From: Sphingobacterium lactis
Lineage (GTDB): Bacteria > Bacteroidota > Bacteroidia > Sphingobacteriales > Sphingobacteriaceae
DNA: 64,000 nt
Reading direction: 5' to 3'
Assembly: GCF_011046555.1 (NCBI RefSeq)
Contig: NZ_CP049246.1
Location: 1,798,001-1,862,000 of the forward strand
Position 1 is the stretch's first letter; every line of letters begins with the position of its first letter. The translations under genes were made by a program, and so were the position numbers. The notes under the pieces are model-generated. The model was not told where the DNA came from. It searched no databases and saw only the letters and a program-made list of their open reading frames with translations. This document shows positions 52,128-59,881 of this stretch, one piece after another.

Positions 52128-52189
52128 TGAATACGACCTATGGTAGTCTTGAATTGTCATAGAAATGTCTTCATTTAAAAATTTGTTTT

Positions 52190-52217
52190 AACTACTTAAC
52201 ACTGTTAAGTAGTTTTG
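52190..52217. promoter_or_regulatory. TetR operator 1 overlapping the tetR promoter
   Basis: AACTACTTAAC (52190-52200), ACT, GTTAAGTAGTT (52204-52214): a perfect 11-bp inverted repeat around 3 bp. It overlaps the -7 element TAGTTTTG (52210-52217) of the tetR gene. Its core TTAACACTGTTAA recurs before the efflux genes. Confidence 0.85.
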
Positions 52218-52238
52218 TTTTTGTAAAAGTTAAAGAAA

Positions 52239-52868
52239 TTGACAAAGCAGGTAAAACATAAAGAAGATTTACGGACCGTTATCTTGGAAGCTGCCAAGCA
52301 GCTGTTCGTACAGGAAGGATTTGAAGCGACCTCCATTCGGAAGATCGCGAAGGTGATCGGCTTCAGTCCAACTACCATCTATTTGTATTATAAGGATAAG
52401 AGTGATATTGTCTATGCGCTGCATCAGGTCGGGTTTGGTATGTTGCGGGACCGTTTGGAGCCATTGATGGCTGTGGAAGATCCCTTTGAACGGTTGAAGG
52501 CCTGTGGTCGGAATTATATCCGATTGGCGTTTGAGCACCCTGAATATTATCAGGTCATGTTTATGTTGAAGGAACCCATTACCTTTTTGCAGGATGAAAA
52601 GGCTGTTAATAAATGGCCGGAAGGAGAGCAGGTTTTAGCTTTCCTGAAGATGACCATAGAAGAGTGCCAAGCACTGGGTTATTTCAAAGGGCAAAACCCT
52701 TTCTATACAACGATACAATGCTGGGCGACTGTCCACGGTTTGGTTGCCTTGAACATTACCGACCACCTGTCGTGCATCCAGGAAATCTTTGGTATGCAGG
52801 AAAGTGTAGAGGAACTTATTTACGAGTCTTTTAAAACGTTAATCACTTTGGTCAGTACGGCTAAGTGA
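52239..52868 (+). CDS. TetR/AcrR-family repressor of the efflux operon
   Basis: 209 residues from a TTG start. The N-terminal HTH is ILEAAKQLFVQEGFEATSIRKIAKVIGFSPTTIYLYYKDKSDI, and the C-terminal WHG-type ligand domain includes FEHPEYYQVMFMLK. It most likely represses its own gene and the RND operon 34 bp downstream by binding the two matching inverted repeats, and is released by an efflux substrate. Ligand unknown. Confidence 0.93.
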   Translation: MTKQVKHKEDLRTVILEAAKQLFVQEGFEATSIRKIAKVIGFSPTTIYLYYKDKSDIVYALHQVGFGMLRDRLEPLMAVEDPFERLKACGRNYIRLAFEHPEYYQVMFMLKEPITFLQDEKAVNKWPEGEQVLAFLKMTIEECQALGYFKGQNPFYTTIQCWATVHGLVALNITDHLSCIQEIFGMQESVEELIYESFKTLITLVSTAK

Positions 52869-52887
52869 TATTTTTTTGAATATTAAG

Positions 52888-52900
52888 TTAACACTGTTAA
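52888..52900. promoter_or_regulatory. TetR operator 2 in front of the TolC-like gene
   Basis: TTAACACTGTTAA, identical over 13 bp to the core of operator 1, ends 2 bp before the ATG at 52903. Repressor bound here would block a transcript entering the efflux genes. Confidence 0.75.
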
Positions 52901-52902
52901 TA

Positions 52903-54264
52903 ATGAAAATTGCTATTCCCATCTTAGTCGCCATACTTATGGTATGGAACACCGGACAGCAACTGTACGGACAGGAAAAACCCTTGGACAGCTACATTAA
53001 ACAGGGACTTGATTCCAATCTGGTGCTTATCGAGAAGGATCTTTCCATGAAAAAAGCCCTGAACGGACTGGAAGTTGCACGCAGCATGTACCTGCCGAGT
53101 GTTAGTTTTGATGTGACCTATTCCCATGCGGAAGGTGGTCGTTCCATCAACCTGCCCGTCGGTGATATGTTAAATCCGGTGTACACTACCCTCAATCAAT
53201 TGACCCAGAGCCAGAATTTTCCGCAGATCGCGAACGAAGAGATCAATTTTTTGCCTCGTCATTATTATGATGCGAAGGTGCGGACAACTGTCCCTTTGAT
53301 CAATACGGATATCAAGCACAATAAAGTGGTACGTGAGAAGATGGTGGAATTGAGCAAGGTGGAGGTAGAGACCTATAAACGGGAACTGGTAAAAGATATA
53401 AAAATTGCCTATTTCAATTACCTGAGTGCCGTTCAGGCACGTGATATTTACGAGAATGCACGGAAGTTGGCTTTAGAAGGGAAGCGCGTAAATGAGAAGT
53501 TGCTGGAAGCCGGGAAGGGATTGCCCGCCTATGTTGTCCGCTCGAATGCTGAAGTCGCTGAGCAGGATGCGAAAATTGCCGAGGCCGAGCAGCAGATTAA
53601 GAATGCAAAATATTATTTCAATGCCTTACTGAATCGACCGGCAGAGAGCGAAATAGCCTTTGAAGCGGCTTCACCCGCTGCTGTAGAATCGCAGATCAAT
53701 GGACTGTCGGTGGATATCGAGGGACGTGAGGAGTTGAAATCTCTTGCTACCAATATCGCCATCCAGGAATCGATGGTCGACATGAGCAAACAGGTTTTCA
53801 TACCGAAGTTATCGGCATTCCTGGATTTGGGTTCTCAGGCGGAGGGAATGAAGATCAATGGCAATTCTCAATACTTCATGGTCGGTGCGCAGTTGAGTTT
53901 TCCCATTTTCGAGGGAAACCGAAATAGGTTAAAGATCAAAGAAAGTCAGATTGCGGTTGCGGAAGCGCAAAATCGTCTGGATCAGGCTCACCAGCAATTG
54001 GAACTGTCTGCAATGGTTGCCCGGAATGAACTGATTGCCATGCAACGGAACTACTCCAGTGCCAAGGTGCAATTGGAGGCCGCAGCAACCTACCAACGCT
54101 TGATTTTGCGTGGATTCAATGAAGGCGTAAATACCTATATCGAAACCATTGACGCGCGATCTCAATATACCAATGCACAGTTGGCATCCAATATTGCGGC
54201 TTTCAAGCTGCTTGCTGCCTCAGCGAAATTAGAACGTGAAAATGCATCTTACCCATTAAACTAA
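52903..54264 (+). CDS. TolC-family outer-membrane efflux protein
   Basis: 453 residues from the ATG at 52903, which directly follows operator 2 and gives a proper signal peptide (MKIAIPILVAILMVWNTG...YGQ); a TTG nine codons upstream is rejected. Two long outer-membrane-efflux repeats with heptad-like helices; LINTDIKHNKVVREKMVELSKVEVETYKRELVKDIKIAYFNYLSA lies in the first, and the C-terminal half mirrors it. It forms the trimeric exit duct for the RND pump below. Confidence 0.93.
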   Translation: MKIAIPILVAILMVWNTGQQLYGQEKPLDSYIKQGLDSNLVLIEKDLSMKKALNGLEVARSMYLPSVSFDVTYSHAEGGRSINLPVGDMLNPVYTTLNQLTQSQNFPQIANEEINFLPRHYYDAKVRTTVPLINTDIKHNKVVREKMVELSKVEVETYKRELVKDIKIAYFNYLSAVQARDIYENARKLALEGKRVNEKLLEAGKGLPAYVVRSNAEVAEQDAKIAEAEQQIKNAKYYFNALLNRPAESEIAFEAASPAAVESQINGLSVDIEGREELKSLATNIAIQESMVDMSKQVFIPKLSAFLDLGSQAEGMKINGNSQYFMVGAQLSFPIFEGNRNRLKIKESQIAVAEAQNRLDQAHQQLELSAMVARNELIAMQRNYSSAKVQLEAAATYQRLILRGFNEGVNTYIETIDARSQYTNAQLASNIAAFKLLAASAKLERENASYPLN

Positions 54265-54269
54265 AGACT

Positions 54270-55325
54270 ATGAAACTTGCAAAATATTCTTTCCTGTTGG
54301 CTTGTCCTTTCCTGATGCTTGGGGCATGTCATCAATCCGACCGAAAAACTGAACTTGTTATCCAAGATACCATTCCCGTAAAACTGATGTCGATCAATGC
54401 CGGGGCAGGGTCGGGGGCTATTGATGCGACCGGTGTCTTTACCACTGATGATGAAACCATCCTCAGCTTTAAGAACGGCGGGGTTATTTCCAGGATCCAT
54501 GTGAAGGAAGGCGATGCGGTTCGTAAAGGGCAGGTATTGGCTTCTGTTTTGAGCTCCGAAGTTGACGCCCAAGCAGGGCAGGCTCGATTGGCGGTGGAGA
54601 AGGCACGTCGCGATTACGATCGGGCAAGTAAATTATACCGCGATAGCGTGGCGACATTGGAACAGATGCAGAATGCACGCACCGCTTTGGAAGTTGCGCA
54701 GCAGGACGTGAAATCGGTACAGTTCAACCAACAATATTCCAATATCTATGCACCAGTTTCAGGATATGTCCTTGCCAGGCTCGCAAATGAAGGCCAGGTT
54801 GTCGGTCCGGGAACTCCAGTACTGCAGGTGAATGGTGCCAATCAGGCACGATGGACCTTGAAGGTTGGCGTCAGTGATCAGCAATGGACCCAGATCCAGG
54901 TCGGCGATCCGGCACGGGTGAGTACCGATGCGATGCCGACCGATACCCTGCAGGCTGCTGTTTTCAAGAAATCCGAGGGGATAGATCCCCAGTCGGGAAC
55001 ATTTGCCATCTTTCTGGAACTGAAACAGAAACCTTCCTATAAATTGGCGTCGGGTATCTTCGGGAGGTCGCAGATCATGACTTCCGTCAATCAGCAACAA
55101 AATAACTGGCAGATTCCATTCTCGGCCTTGTTGGATGGCAATGGCCGTGAAGGGTATGTATTTATTACGGAAGACGGTAAGAAAGCAAAAAGACAGAAGG
55201 TGAAGATTGCTTCCATCGGTGACCACGTGGTTACCGTGAGTGCGGGTCTGGAAAATGCACAGGCATTGATCGTTTCCGGAAGTCCTTACCTAGTGGATGG
55301 ATCACCCATAGTCGTTCAGAAATAA
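54270..55325 (+). CDS. RND efflux periplasmic adaptor (membrane fusion) lipoprotein
   Basis: 351 residues. Lipoprotein signal with lipobox LGAC near residue 20. HlyD-type architecture: lipoyl-like half GGVISRIHVKEGDAVRKGQVLASV, a helical hairpin (about 95-140), second half YAPVSGYVLARLANEGQVVGPGTPVLQV, then beta-barrel and membrane-proximal domains. It joins the inner-membrane pump to the TolC-like duct. 5 bp after tolC and 18 bp before the pump gene. Confidence 0.95.
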   Translation: MKLAKYSFLLACPFLMLGACHQSDRKTELVIQDTIPVKLMSINAGAGSGAIDATGVFTTDDETILSFKNGGVISRIHVKEGDAVRKGQVLASVLSSEVDAQAGQARLAVEKARRDYDRASKLYRDSVATLEQMQNARTALEVAQQDVKSVQFNQQYSNIYAPVSGYVLARLANEGQVVGPGTPVLQVNGANQARWTLKVGVSDQQWTQIQVGDPARVSTDAMPTDTLQAAVFKKSEGIDPQSGTFAIFLELKQKPSYKLASGIFGRSQIMTSVNQQQNNWQIPFSALLDGNGREGYVFITEDGKKAKRQKVKIASIGDHVVTVSAGLENAQALIVSGSPYLVDGSPIVVQK

Positions 55326-55343
55326 TCTCCAAAACGCAGTATC

Positions 55344-58300
55344 ATGAGTTTAATAAAATATCCCATTAAAAACTACCAATTCACGATGATCATGGTGTTG
55401 TTGATCATGGTGGTTGCGGTTACCTCGATGCTCACTATGCCTAGGGCGGAGGATCCCGATATGAAGGGGGTGAGCTTCCCGGTATTGGTCATCCATCCCG
55501 GTACCAGCCCGAAGGACATGGAACAGCTAATCGTAAAGCCTTTGGAGGCGCGTTTCTATGCTTTGGATCACATCAAGACCATCAAAACCACGATCAACAA
55601 TAGTGTTGCCTCTTTCTTCGTCGAATTTGAATACGGTCAGGATTATGATAATAAATACCAGGAGTTGGTTCGTGAGCTGAATGCTGCACGCTCGGAATTG
55701 CCGGATAATATTTATCAGATGGAGGTACTGAAGATAGACCCCACGAATGTAAGTGTTATCCAGTTGGCGATGATCTCGGAGAATGCTTCCCAAGCCAGCA
55801 TGAAGAAATATGCGGATCAGCTGAAACAGGACTTGGAGAAGGTGAAGGCTTTAAAGGAAGTGGAGATCTCGGGGCTTCCGGACCAGCAGGTCCGCATCGA
55901 CCTGAACCAAGCAAAATTGGCAGAGCTGGGTATTCCCATGAATAGGATCATTCAGGCTGTTCAGAGTGAGAATCAGAATATACCTGCGGGAAGTGTCAAT
56001 GCAGGCACACAATCTTTCAGTGTGAAAAGTTCCGGTAACTACCAGAGCATTACAGATATTCAAAATACCATAGTGGGAAGTGGGGAAGGCAAGAATATCC
56101 TGCTCAAGGATGTAGCTGACGTATACCCCGCATTTGGGGTGCCATCGCATATTACGCGTTTGAATGGCTTTAAATCCGTGATTATCAATGCTGCCCAGAA
56201 GCAGGGTATGAATATATCGGACACGCAGGAAGAATACTTGAAGGTCATCGAGCATTTCAAATCGGGTTTACCCGAGAATATCAGTTTGATTACCAACTTT
56301 GACCAGGCCGAGAATGTCAATAAACGATTGGGTGGCTTAGCAATTGATTTTGGTATTGCCATTGTCCTGGTGCTGTTCACCCTGTTGCCATTGGGGATCC
56401 GTGCATCGGTGGTGGTGATGATTGCCATCCCACTGTCGCTGGGCTTGGGGATTATCGCTATGGATTCGTTTGGCTATTCCCTGAATCAGCTCAGTATCGT
56501 AGGTTTTGTGGTCGCCTTGGGTTTGGTTGTGGATGATAGTATTGTGGTCGTGGAAAATATCGAACGCTGGATGCGGGAGGGCTATAGCAGACATGAGGCG
56601 GCCATTAAAGGGACTGAGCAGATCGCCCTTGCTGTGCTGGGATGTACCGTGACCTTGGTTATCGCCTTTATGCCTTTGGTATTTATGCCCGAGATGGCGG
56701 GGGAATTTATCCGCAGTATGCCCATTGCGGTGATTTCATCGGTCATAGGATCCATGTTGATTGCCTTAATGGTTGTTCCCTTCTTGGCAAGCCGACTGCT
56801 GAAGCCGCACGAACATGAAGGTGGGAATGCGATCTTGCGCGGTATGCAAAGCATCATCCATAAGAGCTACGGCGTATTCTTGGATAAAGCCCTGAAACAT
56901 CCGGGCAGAACTACACTGATTGCATTGGCCATATTCTTGGGTTCGCTAGCCTTGATACCCGTTGTCGGATTCAGTTTGTTCCCACCATCTGAGAAGCCCC
57001 AATTCATGATCCATATCAATTCCTCGCTTCAATCCAATCTGGAGACAACTGATAGCATTACCAAGCAGATTGAAAGGGAATTGAAGCAATTGCCCGATGT
57101 TAAGTATTTCACCAGCAACGTAGGAAAGGGAAATCCGAGGGTGTACTACAATATGCAACAGGAACGTGAAGATGTTTCCTATGCGGACATATTCGTGCAA
57201 TTGCATGAAGATGTGAAGTCCAAGCAGAAGATTGAATTGATTGAACAGTTGCGTAAGAAGTGGACGCCATATTTGGGCGCAAAGGTGGAGGTTCGCGACT
57301 TTGAACAGGGTGTTCCTGTCATCTCTCCAGTGGAAGTACGTATTATGGGTGAAAACCTGGATACACTTCAAGCTCTTTCCTATAAGATTGAGGAATTGCT
57401 GAAACATACCGAAGGATCGGAATACGTGAATAACCCGATCAAGAACAACAAGACCGACATTAAGGTCAATATCAACCGGGATAAAGCCATGGCCTTAGGG
57501 GTACCGACCTCATCGATTGACCAGACCATCCGTGTGGCCTTGGCGGGGTATAGTGTGGGAACTTATACGGACCCGGATGTGGATGATAATGACTACGATA
57601 TTTTGGTGACTGTTCCGAAGGAGCGCGAAGCCAGCATAGCCACATTAGCGGGGATTTTCGTCGACAATGCCGCTGGAACGGCAATTCCATTAAACCAGTT
57701 GGCAAGCCTGGAATTTGAGGAATCCCCGGCCAATATCTATCATCAGGATAAAGTCCGGACGGTATCCGTAAATTCATTCGTAAAGAAAGGGTATGGGAAT
57801 GATGAAGTCATCAATGCTGTTATCAAGCAGATGGATGAATTTCCGCTTCCTGCAGGTTATACCTATGAGATGGGCGGGGAGGTAGAGAGTCGCGAAATGG
57901 CTTTCGGCGGTTTTGGGACGATCATCCTGATTACGGTCTTTATGTTCATTGCTGTCCTTATCCTGGAATTCAAGACCTTTAAAAGCACGTTGATCGTACT
58001 CTCTGTAATCCCATTGGGTATCGTCGGGGCAGTGATTGCCTTGTTGCTAACAGGCAATACGTTATCTTTTGTGGCAACCATTGGTATTGTAGCGCTGGCG
58101 GGCATTGAGGTGAAGAATACCATTCTATTGGTCGATTTCACCAATCAACTGCGGCGAGAGGGCATGCCGTTGAACGAAGCCATCGAAAAAGCGGGTGAAA
58201 TTCGTTTCCTACCGATCATCCTTACTTCCCTTACCGCCATCGGCGGGTTGATGCCGATTGCTTGGTCGTCCAACCCATTGATATCGCCTTTGGCAATTGT

Positions 58301-58406
58301 CATGATCGGGGGATTGATCAGCTCGACACTTTTATCCCGGATCGTTACGCCGGTTGTATATAAACTAATACCGCCAAAGATTGACGAAGAAGAACAAGTG
58401 GCATAA
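55344..58406 (+). CDS. RND-family efflux transporter permease
   Basis: 1020 residues, standard AcrB-like length, twelve membrane segments and two large periplasmic loops. The proton-relay pair Asp397-Asp398 is present in GLVVDDSIVVVENIERW (TM4). The N-terminal PRAEDPDMKG motif places it in the group of HAE-type pumps common in Bacteroidota. Substrates are likely hydrophobic or cationic drugs, but this cannot be read from the sequence. Last gene of the tetR-controlled operon, closed by a terminator. Confidence 0.95.
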   Translation: MSLIKYPIKNYQFTMIMVLLIMVVAVTSMLTMPRAEDPDMKGVSFPVLVIHPGTSPKDMEQLIVKPLEARFYALDHIKTIKTTINNSVASFFVEFEYGQDYDNKYQELVRELNAARSELPDNIYQMEVLKIDPTNVSVIQLAMISENASQASMKKYADQLKQDLEKVKALKEVEISGLPDQQVRIDLNQAKLAELGIPMNRIIQAVQSENQNIPAGSVNAGTQSFSVKSSGNYQSITDIQNTIVGSGEGKNILLKDVADVYPAFGVPSHITRLNGFKSVIINAAQKQGMNISDTQEEYLKVIEHFKSGLPENISLITNFDQAENVNKRLGGLAIDFGIAIVLVLFTLLPLGIRASVVVMIAIPLSLGLGIIAMDSFGYSLNQLSIVGFVVALGLVVDDSIVVVENIERWMREGYSRHEAAIKGTEQIALAVLGCTVTLVIAFMPLVFMPEMAGEFIRSMPIAVISSVIGSMLIALMVVPFLASRLLKPHEHEGGNAILRGMQSIIHKSYGVFLDKALKHPGRTTLIALAIFLGSLALIPVVGFSLFPPSEKPQFMIHINSSLQSNLETTDSITKQIERELKQLPDVKYFTSNVGKGNPRVYYNMQQEREDVSYADIFVQLHEDVKSKQKIELIEQLRKKWTPYLGAKVEVRDFEQGVPVISPVEVRIMGENLDTLQALSYKIEELLKHTEGSEYVNNPIKNNKTDIKVNINRDKAMALGVPTSSIDQTIRVALAGYSVGTYTDPDVDDNDYDILVTVPKEREASIATLAGIFVDNAAGTAIPLNQLASLEFEESPANIYHQDKVRTVSVNSFVKKGYGNDEVINAVIKQMDEFPLPAGYTYEMGGEVESREMAFGGFGTIILITVFMFIAVLILEFKTFKSTLIVLSVIPLGIVGAVIALLLTGNTLSFVATIGIVALAGIEVKNTILLVDFTNQLRREGMPLNEAIEKAGEIRFLPIILTSLTAIGGLMPIAWSSNPLISPLAIVMIGGLISSTLLSRIVTPVVYKLIPPKIDEEEQVA

Positions 58407-58420
58407 AAACAGTAACATAA

Positions 58421-58457
58421 AAAATGGGTGGACACGAGAAGTGTCCACCCATTTTTT
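58421..58457. terminator. Terminator after the RND operon
   Basis: A 15-bp stem, AAAATGGGTGGACAC (58421-58435) with GTGTCCACCCATTTT (58441-58455), loop GAGAA, then TT. Also placed to serve the convergent HdeD-like gene. Confidence 0.9.
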
Positions 58458-58469
58458 ATGTCTTTTTTA

Positions 58470-59111
58470 TTATTGCTGGCCAGATTTATAGCGGTGATAT
58501 TCTTCCTTTAATTCATCATATCTTCTTTTCCAATCTTCCGGCGTTCTGGAAGCAAGGTTCTTGAGGTTTTTCAATTGCGTGGAGAGTACACAGGAGGCGA
58601 ATCCTGCAGTGATGATGGCCATTCCAGTCCAGATCACTATGGTAAGCCCGGCAAATATAGGATTCCACAACAGCATAAAACTGAATAGGATACCTAGGAT
58701 TCCGAAAAACAAAGTCCAACCCCAGCTTCTAACGCCATAGCTTTTGAGATCCAGGGCGAAGGAAACATACTGAATGGATCTGAATAGAGCGAAAAACCCG
58801 ATAATAAAAGGAAGGGTGGTCATGGATATCGCTGGATTATTCAGTAAGAGCACACCGAAAAGGGTATTCAAAATCCCTCCCGCCAAGTACCAGCCCCAAC
58901 CATCCAACTCACGCTTATTGCTTAAGGAAAAGATGATCTCCATGATTCCTGCGAAAAGGAAGGAATAGCTGAACATAATGGAGAGGGTTACATAGGATGC
59001 AACAGGTGTGGAAAGCACGTATATGCCCAAGAGGATCAATAAAATCCCAATAAGTAACGGAATGTACCAGTGCTTGATTGCATTTCGGATCGTTTTTAGA
59101 AAATTTTCCAT
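58470..59111 (-). CDS. HdeD/DUF308-family membrane protein
   Basis: 213 residues with six predicted membrane helices in the repeated-hairpin pattern of DUF308: PLLIGILLILLGIYVLSTP, SFLFAGIMEIIFSLSN, GGILNTLFGVLLLNNP, FALFRSIQYVSFALDLK and later helices. E. coli HdeD is linked to acid resistance at high cell density; a role in acid stress here is only by name. A charged, probably helical C-terminal tail (EDWKRRYDELKEEYHRY) follows the last helix. Confidence 0.88.
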   Translation of the reverse strand: MENFLKTIRNAIKHWYIPLLIGILLILLGIYVLSTPVASYVTLSIMFSYSFLFAGIMEIIFSLSNKRELDGWGWYLAGGILNTLFGVLLLNNPAISMTTLPFIIGFFALFRSIQYVSFALDLKSYGVRSWGWTLFFGILGILFSFMLLWNPIFAGLTIVIWTGMAIITAGFASCVLSTQLKNLKNLASRTPEDWKRRYDELKEEYHRYKSGQQ

Positions 59112-59288
59112 AATTGAATTATTTAGTAGCGGTTGTTTAAGTAAATAAATGTAAGGAATTCAGGTGAATACATTTGTTTTATAGTTACATAAAATAATGA
59201 TAAGGCTTATTAATTTTTGGCTTGGATGTGAAATGACAGAAAATCAAACAATAGCCATGTAAAATTGTTAATCAGTAAAAGAAAAGTT

Positions 59289-59801
59289 ATGAAGAAATTA
59301 TTGATACTAGGTTCTGCAGCACTGATGATGGTCGCATGTAACAACCAGAACAAAACCAACGATACGGGTGTTGCAACCGGTACGGACGCTCCACCACCAA
59401 GTACGGAAAATTCAACGATTGCGCCGAATAATCCTGCGGATGTATTGCCGCATGCGGCCAAGGAATTTATTTCTACCCATTTTCCGAATACCACTATTCT
59501 GCATGTAGAGAATAAGCAGAATCCAACAACGGATGGAACTGTATTCGAAGTTGAACTCTCTGATAAAACAGATATTGATTTCGATAAGGACGGAGAATGG
59601 CGTGAAATCAGTGCCGAAGATGGGGTGAACATTCCAATGGCTGTACTTGCTGATAATGTGCAGAGCCACCTGAAATCAAAATATCCAAACTTGACGGTTC
59701 GTTCCATCGATAAGGATATCGATGTGATGGCCGTAGAGATGTCGAATGATGTGGATGTTATTTTCGACTTGGCAGGAAAATTCCTTCGTGAAGAACGCTA
59801 A
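59289..59801 (+). CDS. PepSY-like domain lipoprotein
   Basis: About 170 residues from the ATG at 59289, which gives a lipoprotein signal with lipobox MVAC (Cys about residue 17); the earlier in-frame start lacks one. After a low-complexity Thr/Pro/Asn linker come two PepSY-like repeats: AKEFISTHFPNTTILHVENK...FEVELSDKTDIDFDKDGEW and VQSHLKSKYPNLTVRSIDKD...VEMSNDVDVIFDLAGKF. Such periplasmic proteins are thought to inhibit proteases or sense stress; role unproven. Closed by a terminator shared with valS. Confidence 0.85.
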   Translation: MKKLLILGSAALMMVACNNQNKTNDTGVATGTDAPPPSTENSTIAPNNPADVLPHAAKEFISTHFPNTTILHVENKQNPTTDGTVFEVELSDKTDIDFDKDGEWREISAEDGVNIPMAVLADNVQSHLKSKYPNLTVRSIDKDIDVMAVEMSNDVDVIFDLAGKFLREER

Positions 59802-59823
59802 TTTATTTATGCTTGTTATATTG

Positions 59824-59859
59824 GAAAAGCCCAGTAGACCTCGGTCCACTGGGCTTTTC
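59824..59859. terminator. Bidirectional terminator between PepSY-like gene and valS
   Basis: GAAAAGCCCAGT (59824-59835) pairs with ACTGGGCTTTTC (59848-59859); the inside can pair further around TCGG. Confidence 0.88.
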
Positions 59860-59881
59860 TTCGCTTTGCTCAGGAATTGAA

